A DNA stretch of 64,000 nucleotides, taken from NCBI GenBank assembly GCA_965242495.1, contig OZ251446.1:1302001-1366000 (forward strand), given 5' to 3'. The notes beneath the pieces are model-generated. The model did not search any database. It saw only the letters and a program-made list of their open reading frames with translations, and was not told where the DNA came from. Below are positions 15,608 to 24,435 of the stretch, in pieces (the stretch's first letter is position 1; each line of letters opens with the position of its first letter). A program made the position numbers and the translations under genes. Source of the stretch: CBDESN01 sp965242495. GTDB taxonomy: Bacteria > Pseudomonadota > Alphaproteobacteria > MPNO01.

Positions 15608-16366
15608 ATGCTCAAGGCGCGCGTCATCCCCTGCCTCGACGTGAAGGACGGCCGCACGGTCAAGGGCGTGAACTTCGTCGATCTGGTGGATGCGGGCGAT
15701 CCGGTGGAGCAGGCGCGGGTCTACGACGCCCAGGGCGCGGACGAGCTGTGCTTTCTCGACATCACCGCGTCCAGCGACGACCGCGACACCTTGTACGACG
15801 TGGTCGCGCGCACCGCCGAGCAATGCTTCATGCCGCTGACCGTGGGCGGCGGCGTCCGCGCGGTCGACGACATCCGCAAGCTGCTGCTCGCCGGGGCCGA
15901 CAAGGTCTCGATCAACACCGCCGCGGTGCGCCGCCCCGCCCTGGTCGCCGAGGCGTCGGTGAAGTTCGGCGCCCAATGCATCGTCGTCGCCATCGACGCC
16001 AAGCGGGTTTCGCCCGGCCGCTACGAGATCTTCACCCATGGCGGGCGCGCCGCCACCGGCATCGAGGCCGTGGCGTGGGCGCGGCGCATGGCGGACGACG
16101 GCGCCGGCGAGATCCTGCTCACCTCGATGGACCGCGACGGCACCCGCGAAGGCATCGACCTGGAGCTGACCCGCGCGGTCGCCGACGCGGTCCCAATCCC
16201 GGTCATCGCCTCGGGCGGCGTCGGCGCGCTCGACCATCTGGTCGCGGGCGTGCGCGACGGCGGCGCGAGCGCGGTGCTGGCGGCCTCGATCTTCCATTTC
16301 GGCGAGCACACCGTCGGCGCGGCCAAGGCCCATATGCGCGCCGCCGGCATCCCGGTGCGGCCGTGA
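15608..16366 (+). CDS. hisF: Imidazole glycerol phosphate synthase subunit HisF
   Basis: A 252-residue cyclase TIM barrel. The catalytic D11 is in RVIPCLDVKDGRTVKGVNF; CIVVAIDAKRV carries the second catalytic Asp; VGGGVRAVDDI, SINTAAV, ILLTSMDRDGTREGIDLEL and VIASGGVGALDHL are canonical. ATG 15608 gives the family start MLKARVIPCLD; an open frame extending upstream into hisA is not conserved. Confidence 0.97.
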   Translation: MLKARVIPCLDVKDGRTVKGVNFVDLVDAGDPVEQARVYDAQGADELCFLDITASSDDRDTLYDVVARTAEQCFMPLTVGGGVRAVDDIRKLLLAGADKVSINTAAVRRPALVAEASVKFGAQCIVVAIDAKRVSPGRYEIFTHGGRAATGIEAVAWARRMADDGAGEILLTSMDRDGTREGIDLELTRAVADAVPIPVIASGGVGALDHLVAGVRDGGASAVLAASIFHFGEHTVGAAKAHMRAAGIPVRP

Positions 16367-16386
16367 CCGGCGGCGGCGAATCGGCT

Positions 16387-16779
16387 ATGCAGGGCGCATC
16401 GAACGTCGACGCCCGGCCCGTGCCCTCTCCGCCGCCCTCCCCGCCCCCCGACTCGAGCGTCCTGGAGCGCCTCCATGCGACGATCGAACGCCGCAGGGGC
16501 GCCGACCCCGAGACCTCCTACACCGCCCGGCTGCTCGCCGGCGGCCCCGTCGCGGTCGCCAGGAAGCTCGGCGAGGAAGGGGTCGAGGCCGCGCTCGCGA
16601 CCGCCTGCGCGGACCGGTCCGGGATCGTCGCGGAAAGCGCCGACCTGCTCTACCACCTGCTGGTCGCCTGGGCGGCCGGCGGCGTCGCGCCCTCGGAGGT
16701 GTGGCGCGAGCTGGCGCGCCGCGAGGGCGTCTCGGGGATCGAGGAGAAGCGCGCCCGCAACCCGGCCGGGAAGGGATGA
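16387..16779 (+). CDS. hisE: Phosphoribosyl-ATP diphosphatase HisE
   Basis: About 130 residues. The HisE/MazG core starts near residue 25: VLERLHATIERRRGADPETSYTARLL, KLGEEGVEAALA, and ESADLLYHLLVAWAAGGV, which give the acidic Mg-binding residues. It hydrolyses PR-ATP to PR-AMP in histidine synthesis. The first 25 residues are a proline/serine-rich leader. An in-frame GTG at 16363 overlapping the hisF stop is an alternative start. Confidence 0.92.
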   Translation: MQGASNVDARPVPSPPPSPPPDSSVLERLHATIERRRGADPETSYTARLLAGGPVAVARKLGEEGVEAALATACADRSGIVAESADLLYHLLVAWAAGGVAPSEVWRELARREGVSGIEEKRARNPAGKG

Positions 16780-16782
16780 CCG

Positions 16783-17160
16783 ATGGCCTATGACGACGAC
16801 AACGTGTTCGCCCGCATCCTGCGCGGCGAACTGCCCTGCAACCGCATCTACGAGGACGAGCACGCCTTGGCCTTCCACGACGTCGCCCCGCAGGCGCCGG
16901 TGCATGCGCTGGTCATCCCCAAGGGACGCTACGTGTCGATGGACGACTTCACCGCCAATGCGAGCCTGGCGGAGCAAGGCGGGCTGCTGCGCGCCGTCGG
17001 CGCCGCGGCCCGCGAGCTGGGATTGCCCGAGGCGGGCTACCGCGTGCTCGCCAATTGCGGCCGCCATGCCCATCAGGAGGTGATGCACCTGCACTTCCAC
17101 GTCTTCGCCGGCAAGCCGCTCGGCCGGATGCTGGTCGACGGGCGCGACCCGCCGGCGTAG
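16783..17160 (+). CDS. HIT family nucleotide-binding protein
   Basis: A 125-residue histidine-triad protein (HINT/PKCI type): DNVFARILRGELPCNRIYEDEHALAFHDV, PVHALVIPKGRY, and the triad HLHFHVF near the C-terminus, with the conserved Asn of VLANCGRHAHQEVMHLH. These enzymes cleave nucleoside phosphoramidates. The ATG lies four bases after hisE, so it closes the his operon; his operons of relatives often carry a HIT gene here. Confidence 0.9.
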   Translation: MAYDDDNVFARILRGELPCNRIYEDEHALAFHDVAPQAPVHALVIPKGRYVSMDDFTANASLAEQGGLLRAVGAAARELGLPEAGYRVLANCGRHAHQEVMHLHFHVFAGKPLGRMLVDGRDPPA

Positions 17161-17309
17161 CGGGGCGGAGGGCGCGCGGCCTCCCGCCGGGATTCGATAT
17201 GCCGACGCCCGAAGCCGCCGCCGTCCGACCGCCCGCCGATCGGACGGAAACGGATGGATAATCGGATGGCGTCGGCCTATCCTGCGATCGGGTGGAAACG
17301 GGTGGATCC

Positions 17310-18368
17310 ATGGGTGCGGGTTTCGACGCCTCCTCCTTGACGATCACCAACGAGATTCTTGGGCTCATCGCCGAAATCGACGAATTCAAGGGCGCCTGGC
17401 GGGCCATCGGACGCATCGCGCCCGAGCGGCTGTCGAGCTTGCGGCGGGTCGCGACCGTCGAGAGCATCGGCTCGTCCACCCGGATCGAAGGGGCGCGGCT
17501 CAGCGACCGCGAGGTCGAGCGGCTTCTTTCGAATCTCGAGGCCCGGTCCTTCGCGACGCGCGACGAGCAGGAGGTGGTGGGCTATGCGGACGCGATGGAA
17601 ACCGTCTTCGCCGGCTGGGAGGCGATCGATCTCACCGAAAATCACGTCAAGCAGCTTCATCGCGATCTTCTGAAGCATTCGGTCAGAGACGAACGCCATC
17701 GCGGCGAATACAAGACTTCGCCCAATCACGTCGAAGCGTTCGGCCCCGACGGCGAGCGCCTCGGCGTGGTCTTCGCCACCGCATCGCCCTTCGAGACGCC
17801 GGGGCGGATGGCGGGGCTGGTCGCATGGACGCGCGCGAATCTGGACCGCGGCGAGCTTCACCCGCTTCTGGTCATCGCGGTCTTCGTCGCAACCTTCCTG
17901 GAGATCCACCCGTTTCAGGACGGCAACGGCCGCCTCTCCCGCATCCTCACCACCCTGCTGTTGCTGCGAGCCGGCTACGCCTACGCGCCTTACGGCTCCC
18001 TGGAGAGCGTCATCGAACGGAGCAAGGACGCCTACTATCTTGCCCTGCGCCGAACCCAGAGCACGATTCGGACCGACGCGCCGGACTGGCGGCCGTGGAT
18101 CGTCTTTTTTCTGACGGCGTTGCAGCGGCAGAAGCGCCACTTGGCGGCGAAGATCGAGCGCGCGCAGCTCTTCCTCGGCGATTTGTCGGAACTGTCGCTC
18201 CGCATCCTGGAGATCGCCCACGAGCAGGGGCGCGTAAGCGTCGGCGAGGCGGCCCGCATCACCGGCGCCAGCCGCAACACCGTCAAAGACCACGTGAGGA
18301 GGCTTGCCGCGAACGGCCATCTGTCGCGCCATGGCGCCGGCCGGGGCGCCTGGTACGCGCCCGCATGA
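17310..18368 (+). CDS. Fic family protein (class II, with N-terminal inhibitory motif)
   Basis: A 352-residue Fic protein. The catalytic motif HPFQDGNGRLSR (residues 200-211) matches HPFx(D/E)GNGRxxR fully, so AMP-transfer activity is expected. The inhibitory helix motif (S/T)xxxE(G/N) occurs as S56-TRI-E60-G61 in the N-terminal domain, making it a self-inhibited class II Fic protein. Residues about 295-345 form a winged-helix DNA-binding domain (VSVGEAARITGASRNTVKDHVRRLAANGHLSRHGAGRGAWY region). The target is unknown. ATG 17310 is preferred to GTG 17292; neither has a strong ribosome binding site. No antitoxin gene is adjacent. Confidence 0.9.
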   Translation: MGAGFDASSLTITNEILGLIAEIDEFKGAWRAIGRIAPERLSSLRRVATVESIGSSTRIEGARLSDREVERLLSNLEARSFATRDEQEVVGYADAMETVFAGWEAIDLTENHVKQLHRDLLKHSVRDERHRGEYKTSPNHVEAFGPDGERLGVVFATASPFETPGRMAGLVAWTRANLDRGELHPLLVIAVFVATFLEIHPFQDGNGRLSRILTTLLLLRAGYAYAPYGSLESVIERSKDAYYLALRRTQSTIRTDAPDWRPWIVFFLTALQRQKRHLAAKIERAQLFLGDLSELSLRILEIAHEQGRVSVGEAARITGASRNTVKDHVRRLAANGHLSRHGAGRGAWYAPA

Positions 18369-18385
18369 CGCGATTCCCCGGCGCT

Positions 18386-18421
18386 GTAGAGACTCGGACT
18401 CTAAAGATTCCGACTCTCTAC
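18386..18421. terminator. Inverted repeat between convergent fic and dnaJ
   Basis: Arms GTAGAGACTCGG (18386-18397) and CCGACTCTCTAC (18410-18421) pair at 11 of 12 positions around a 12-base loop. It lies between the 3' ends of fic and dnaJ, where a bidirectional terminator is expected. There is no T-run, so an intrinsic terminator is only a possibility. Confidence 0.45.
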
Positions 18422-18464
18422 GGCCAGTCCTCGAGCCGGCCGATAAACTCGATCGGTCCCCGAC

Positions 18465-19595
18465 CTACTCCGTCAAATCCCCCCAGAACTCCTTGACCTT
18501 GGCGAAGAAGCCTTCGGATTCGGGGTTGGTGGATTCGGCGCCGGCGGCCTCGAACTCGGCCAACAGCTTCTGCTGGCGTTTGGTCAGGTTGACCGGGGTC
18601 TCGACGTTGATCTCGATATACATGTCGCCGCGGCCGCGGCCGTGGAGGCCGGTCATGCCCTTGCCGCGCAGGCGGAACTGGCGGCCGGTCTGGGTGCCGG
18701 CGGGAATCGTCACCTTGGCGCGGGCGCCGTCGATCGTCGGCACCTCGACCGCGCCGCCCAGGGCCGCCTTGGTCATCGGCAGCGGCACCCGGCAATAGAC
18801 GCCGGTTCCGTCGCGCTGGAAGATCCGGTGCGGCCGGACGCCGACGAAGATGTACAGGTCCCCCGGCCCGCCGCCATGGACGCCGGCCTCGCCCTCGCCG
18901 GACAGGCGGATGCGCGTTCCGTCCTCGACCCCCGGCGGGATCGTCACCGACAGGGTGCGCTCGCGGCGCACGCGCCCGCTGCCGGCGCATTGCGCGCAGG
19001 GCTGCTCGATCGTCCGCGCCGTCCCGCCGCAGGCCGGGCAGGTCCGCTCGACGGTGAAGAAGCCCTGCTGGCTGCGCACCTTGCCGCGCCCCTGGCAGGC
19101 GGAGCAGGCCGTCGGTCGGCTGCCCGGCGCCGCGCCGGAGCCGCGGCAGTCGTCGCAGGCGACCGAGCCGGGGACCTTGATCCGGGTCTCGCGCCCGCGG
19201 AACGCCTCTTCGAGGTCGATCTCGAGGTTGTAGCGCAGGTCGCTGCCGCGCGCGACGCCGCCGCCGCGCCGGCCGCCGGCGAGGCCGCCGAACATCTCGT
19301 CGAATATGTCGGCGAAGCCGGAAGCGAACTCGAACCCGCCGCCGCGCCCGCCCGCGGCCGCGCCGCCGCCCTCGAACGCGGCATGGCCGAACCGGTCGTA
19401 GGCGGCGCGTTTTTCCTCGTCCTCGAGGATGCCGTAGGCCTCGTTGATCTCCTTGAACCTGTTCTCCGCCGCCTGGTCGCCGCGATTGCGGTCGGGGTGG
19501 TATTTCAGCGCCTGCTTGCGATAGGCTTTCTTGATGTCGTCCTTGCTCGCGTCGCGCGCGACGCCGAGCAGTTCGTAACAATCCTGTTTCGCCAT
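18465..19595 (-). CDS. dnaJ: Chaperone protein DnaJ
   Basis: A 376-residue type I J-protein: J domain with HPD at 33-35, G/F-rich linker (about 70-110), four zinc-finger repeats (CDDCRGSG, CSACQGRG, CPACGGTA, CAQCAGSG), and the substrate-binding C-terminal domains (PPGVEDGTRIRLSGEG, RGKGMTGLHGRGRGDMYIEI). The third repeat has GGTA instead of the usual GxG. DnaJ delivers unfolded clients to DnaK and stimulates its ATPase. It lies 58 bases downstream of dnaK on the same strand. Confidence 0.97.
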   Translation of the reverse strand: MAKQDCYELLGVARDASKDDIKKAYRKQALKYHPDRNRGDQAAENRFKEINEAYGILEDEEKRAAYDRFGHAAFEGGGAAAGGRGGGFEFASGFADIFDEMFGGLAGGRRGGGVARGSDLRYNLEIDLEEAFRGRETRIKVPGSVACDDCRGSGAAPGSRPTACSACQGRGKVRSQQGFFTVERTCPACGGTARTIEQPCAQCAGSGRVRRERTLSVTIPPGVEDGTRIRLSGEGEAGVHGGGPGDLYIFVGVRPHRIFQRDGTGVYCRVPLPMTKAALGGAVEVPTIDGARAKVTIPAGTQTGRQFRLRGKGMTGLHGRGRGDMYIEINVETPVNLTKRQQKLLAEFEAAGAESTNPESEGFFAKVKEFWGDLTE

Positions 19596-19653
19596 GCGCG
19601 AGAGAACCCCGATGCCCCGGCGCGGGCGCGCGGCGCGTCCGCGCCGGCGCCGC

Positions 19654-21597
<1,944 letters not shown>

Positions 21598-21606
21598 ATC
21601 CGTCAT

Positions 21607-21670
21607 CCTTCACTGGCCGCGGCCTTCACTGGCCCCGACCTTCACTGACCGCGGCCTTCACTGGTCGCGG
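21607..21670. repeat. Four 16-bp tandem repeats in the dnaK leader
   Basis: Four head-to-tail copies of CCTTCACTGGCCGCGG (+ strand) at 21607, 21623, 21639 and 21655, with one to three changes each. On the dnaK strand each copy contains GTGAAGG, and the copy next to the gene supplies its ribosome binding site. The array occupies most of the region between the likely promoter and the start codon. Confidence 0.85.
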
Positions 21671-21746
21671 CGGGTCCGCCCGGCCCGGCCCGGCGCCGCC
21701 CGAACCCCTGCTCCGATCCGCCCCGGCGATCGGTTTTCCGCCGGAT

Positions 21747-21774
21747 ATATAGGCATCCCCGGTCGCGGGTACAA
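21747..21774 (-). promoter_or_regulatory. Possible heat-shock promoter of dnaK with overlapping palindrome
   Basis: On the minus strand TTGTAC (21774-21769) and CTATAT (21752-21747) are separated by 16 bases, similar to RpoH-type CTTG / CYTATnT promoters. A perfect 7-bp inverted repeat, CGCGGGT-ACA-ACCCGCG (21764-21780), covers the -35 element and could be a protein-binding site. The distance to the dnaK start is about 150 bases, spanning the tandem repeats. No CIRCE sequence was seen. Confidence 0.45.
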
Positions 21775-21793
21775 CCCGCGGGCGGGCCGCGGG

Positions 21794-22516
21794 TCAACGG
21801 CCGGGGCCTTCCTCCGCGCTTTCCCCGGCCCCGTCTCCGGCTGCATCCCCGGCGTCTTCCCCGGCCTCGCCTTCGCCGGCCGCCGCGGCGGGGGCCGGCC
21901 CGGGCGGCGCCTTGGCGACGCCCACCCGCGCCGGCCGCAGCAGCCGGTCGCGAAGCCGGTAGCCCGCCTCGATCACCTGCACGACCGTCCCCGGCGGCGC
22001 GTCGCCGGTCGGAACCTCGAACAGCGCCTCGTGCCGGTCGTGGTCGAACCGCTCGCCCGCGGGGTCGATCCGTTCGATCCCCTGGCGGGCCATGATCGAC
22101 TGGAGCTCGCGCTCGGTCAGCCGCACGCCCTCGACGAAGCCGGCCCAGACGTCGTCCGGTTCGGCGGCCCGATCCGGGATCGCATCGAGAGCGCGGCGCA
22201 GATTGTCGGCGACCGCCAGCATCTCGCGCGCGAAGCCGGCGATGGCGTATTTCGACGCCTCCTCGCGGTCCCGCCGGGCGCGGCGGCGGAGGTTCTCGCC
22301 TTCGGCCAGGGCGCGCAGCAGCTTGTCGTTGAGGGAGGCGATCTCCGCCGCCGGATCGGGCGCGGCCTCTTCCGCCGGATCCGCGTCCGGCGTCGCCTCG
22401 GCCTCCGCCGCCGGATCCGCGTCCGGCGGCGGCGCTACGGCCTCTTCCGCCGGCGGCGGGGGCGCGACCGGATCGGCGTCCGCCGCGTCCGGAGCGTTCT
22501 TCTCGCTGTCGTTCAT
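21794..22516 (-). CDS. grpE: Nucleotide exchange factor GrpE
   Basis: A 240-residue protein. Residues 1-70 are an acidic Asp/Ala/Pro-rich leader; the GrpE domain follows with LLRALAEGENLRRRARRDREEASKYAIAGFAREMLAVADNL (long coiled coil), LQSIMARQGIERIDPAGERFDHDRHEALFEV and PGTVVQVIEAGYRLRDRLLRPARVGVAK. It releases ADP from DnaK. The start overlaps the hrcA stop by four bases. The tail after VAK is again low-complexity and acidic. Confidence 0.96.
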   Translation of the reverse strand: MNDSEKNAPDAADADPVAPPPPAEEAVAPPPDADPAAEAEATPDADPAEEAAPDPAAEIASLNDKLLRALAEGENLRRRARRDREEASKYAIAGFAREMLAVADNLRRALDAIPDRAAEPDDVWAGFVEGVRLTERELQSIMARQGIERIDPAGERFDHDRHEALFEVPTGDAPPGTVVQVIEAGYRLRDRLLRPARVGVAKAPPGPAPAAAAGEGEAGEDAGDAAGDGAGESAEEGPGR

Positions 22517-23589
22517 GTTCGCGCGATGTCTCCTGTACCGAGCAGCCGGCCGACCACCTTGGCCGTGTAGTCGACGATGGGGATGATCCGGGCGTAGTTG
22601 ATCCGGTTCGGCCCGATGACCCCGATCGCGCCGACCACCTGGCCGCCGCCGCCGGAGAACGGCGCCACGATCATCGAGCAGCCGGTGAGGTTGAACAACG
22701 GGTTTTCGGCGCCGATGAAGATCTGCACGCCGTCGCTCCCGCCGGTCAGTTCGAGCAGCCGGGCCAGCAGTTCCTGCGTCTCCAGGGCCTCGAACAGCCT
22801 GCGAACCCGTTCGAGGTCGCCGAGGGCGGCGATGTCCTCGAGCAAATGGGCCTGTCCCTTGACGATCAGCGCCCCGCCCGCCTTGTCGCCGGCCCGGACG
22901 GCCAGCCCGGTCTCCACCAGACGCTGCGCGAGCTCGTCGAGCTCGGTCCGCCGCCGCTCGATCTCGTCGGCGAGGCCGCCCTGCAACTCGTCGAGCGTCC
23001 GCCCGACCAGCCGCGCGTTGAGATAGTTCCCCGCCTCCACCAGGGCGGAGGGCGGCGTGCCCAGGGGCAGGTCGATCAGGCGGTTCTCCACCAGACCGTC
23101 GTCCGTCACCATGACCACCAGCGCGCGGCCGTCGCCCAGCGACACGAACTCGATATGCTTCAGCGGCCGGTCCGTTCTCGGCGCGGCGACCAGCCCGGCG
23201 CAGCCGGCGAGTCCGGACAGGGCGGCCGTGGCTTCGGCCAACGTCTCTTCGAGGGTCCTGCCGAGGGCGGCGCAGCGGCTTTCGATGTCCGCCCGCTCGT
23301 CGTCGGTCAGCTCGCCGATCTCCAGCAGGCCGTCGACGAACAGCCGCAGGCCCGCATCGGTCGGCAGCCGCCCGGCCGAGGCGTGCGGGGCGTGCAGCAG
23401 CCCCATCTCCTCGAGGTCCGCCATGACGTTGCGGATCGTCGCCGGCGACAGCCGGGTCTGGAGGCGGCGCGACAGCGTGCGCGAGCCGACCGGCTCGCCG
23501 GTCTTGACGAACCCGTCGACGATCTCGCGGAAGATGTCCCGCGAGCGTTCGTTGAGTTCGCCGATGACGCTGTGGGATCCGAGCTCCAT
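22513..23589 (-). CDS. hrcA: Heat-inducible transcription repressor HrcA
   Basis: A 358-residue repressor: winged helix at residues 1-90 (LNERSRDIFREIVDGFVKTGEPVGSRTLSRRL, LSPATIRNVMADLEEMGLLHAPHASAGRLPTDAGLRLFVD), then the GAF-like dimerisation region ending in GAIGVIGPNRINYARIIPIVDYTAKVVGRLL. HrcA represses chaperone genes by binding CIRCE; none is visible at hrcA or dnaK, so its target here may be groESL elsewhere. ATG 23589 gives the family start; ATG 23613 is an alternative. First gene of hrcA-grpE-dnaK-dnaJ. Confidence 0.95.
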   Translation of the reverse strand: MELGSHSVIGELNERSRDIFREIVDGFVKTGEPVGSRTLSRRLQTRLSPATIRNVMADLEEMGLLHAPHASAGRLPTDAGLRLFVDGLLEIGELTDDERADIESRCAALGRTLEETLAEATAALSGLAGCAGLVAAPRTDRPLKHIEFVSLGDGRALVVMVTDDGLVENRLIDLPLGTPPSALVEAGNYLNARLVGRTLDELQGGLADEIERRRTELDELAQRLVETGLAVRAGDKAGGALIVKGQAHLLEDIAALGDLERVRRLFEALETQELLARLLELTGGSDGVQIFIGAENPLFNLTGCSMIVAPFSGGGGQVVGAIGVIGPNRINYARIIPIVDYTAKVVGRLLGTGDIART

Positions 23590-23720
23590 ATGCGCCGGGA
23601 AACCAGCCCGCATTTCTCATACCGTGAGGCGCATCGGGGCGGGGAGGAGTTCCCCGACGCAGGCGGAGCGTAGCGCAGCGGCGTCCGGTTTCCAAGCCGC
23701 CGCGCCCCGCCGCCGCCCCA

Positions 23721-24430
23721 ACCATCCGTCATTCCCGCGAAAGCGGGAATCCAGGGCGGGAAAGGACGGGTCCTTGGCGTCCACCCCGAGCCGGCGTCAC
23801 AGCCCCTTCGGCGGGAATGACGGAGGGGGCTGCGCCGACGCCCCGGGAAGGCCATCGGCTCGAGGCGGATGCGCCAACCATCCGTCATTCCCGCGAAAGC
23901 GGGAATCCAGGACGGGAAAGGACGAGTCCTTGGCGTCCGCCCCGAGCCGGCGTCACAGCCCCTTCGGCGGGAATGACGGAGGGGCGCGCCGACGCCCCGG
24001 GAAGGCCATCGGCTCGAGGCGGATGCGCCAACCATCCGTCATTCCCGCGAAAGAGTGTGTGAAGAAATCCCAAGACATCCGCGTAATTCGGAATTTTCGC
24101 CGTGTCGATAGAAACATAAATGGTCTATATGAGGAACATATATGGGTCAAATGTGGTGAATCGACTGGATAGACCACAGGTCTTGGGGTTTCTTCACACA
24201 CTCGAAAGCGGGAATCCAGGGCGGGAAAGGACGGGTTCTTGGTGCCCGCCTCGAGCCGACGTCACAGGCCCTTCGTCGCCACGGAAGCAGGAATCGGGAT
24301 ACGAATATGGATTCCCGCTTTCGCGGGAATGACGAGGGGGGAGGCGGGACACTGGCCCCGGGAAGGCCATCGGCTCGAGGCGAATACGCCAACAATTCGT
24401 CATTCCCGCGAAAGCGGGAATCCAGGGCGG
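23721..24430. repeat. Array of about 155-bp palindromic repeat units
   Basis: Units begin at 23721, 23877 and 24031 with ACCATCCGTCATTCCCGCG, and a partial one near 24391. Each has a small palindrome ATTCCCGCGAAAGCGGGAAT (23731-23750, 23887-23906, split at 24041, inverted variant 24311-24330, 24402-24421) and ends with GGCGGGAATGACGGA in opposite orientation, so a whole unit can fold back on itself. The 846 bases between hrcA and the autotransporter hold only this array and the element inside it. The last palindrome lies 15 bases after the autotransporter stop and may end its transcript. Confidence 0.85.
24053..24203. mobile_element. 151-bp MITE-like element with 24-bp terminal inverted repeats
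   Basis: The ends are 24-bp inverted repeats with one mismatch: GAGTGTGTGAAGAAATCCC... at 24053 and ...TTTCTTCACACACTC ending at 24203. The element is flanked by GAAA on both sides (24049-24052 and 24204-24207), a 4-bp target duplication. Removing element and one GAAA restores the palindrome ATTCCCGCGAAAGCGGGAAT seen intact in neighbouring units. The interior is AT-rich, unlike its surroundings, and has no coding capacity. It must have been mobilised by a transposase coded elsewhere; the family is not recognised. Confidence 0.85.
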
Positions 24431-24435
24431 ACGGG

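Noticed and set aside
18390..18415. CGGACTCTAAAGATTCCG resembles the anticodon arm of an amber-decoding (pyrrolysine-like) tRNA.
   Set aside because: No acceptor, D or T arm could be found around it and the loop is too long; the larger dyad explains the pattern.
21598..23800. CIRCE element (inverted TTAGCACTC) searched upstream of hrcA and dnaK.
   Set aside because: No match was seen on either strand, so HrcA control at this locus is not claimed.
23721..24430. Spaced palindromes considered as a CRISPR array.
   Set aside because: Units are about 155 bp, the inter-palindrome DNA is itself repeated, and no cas genes are present.
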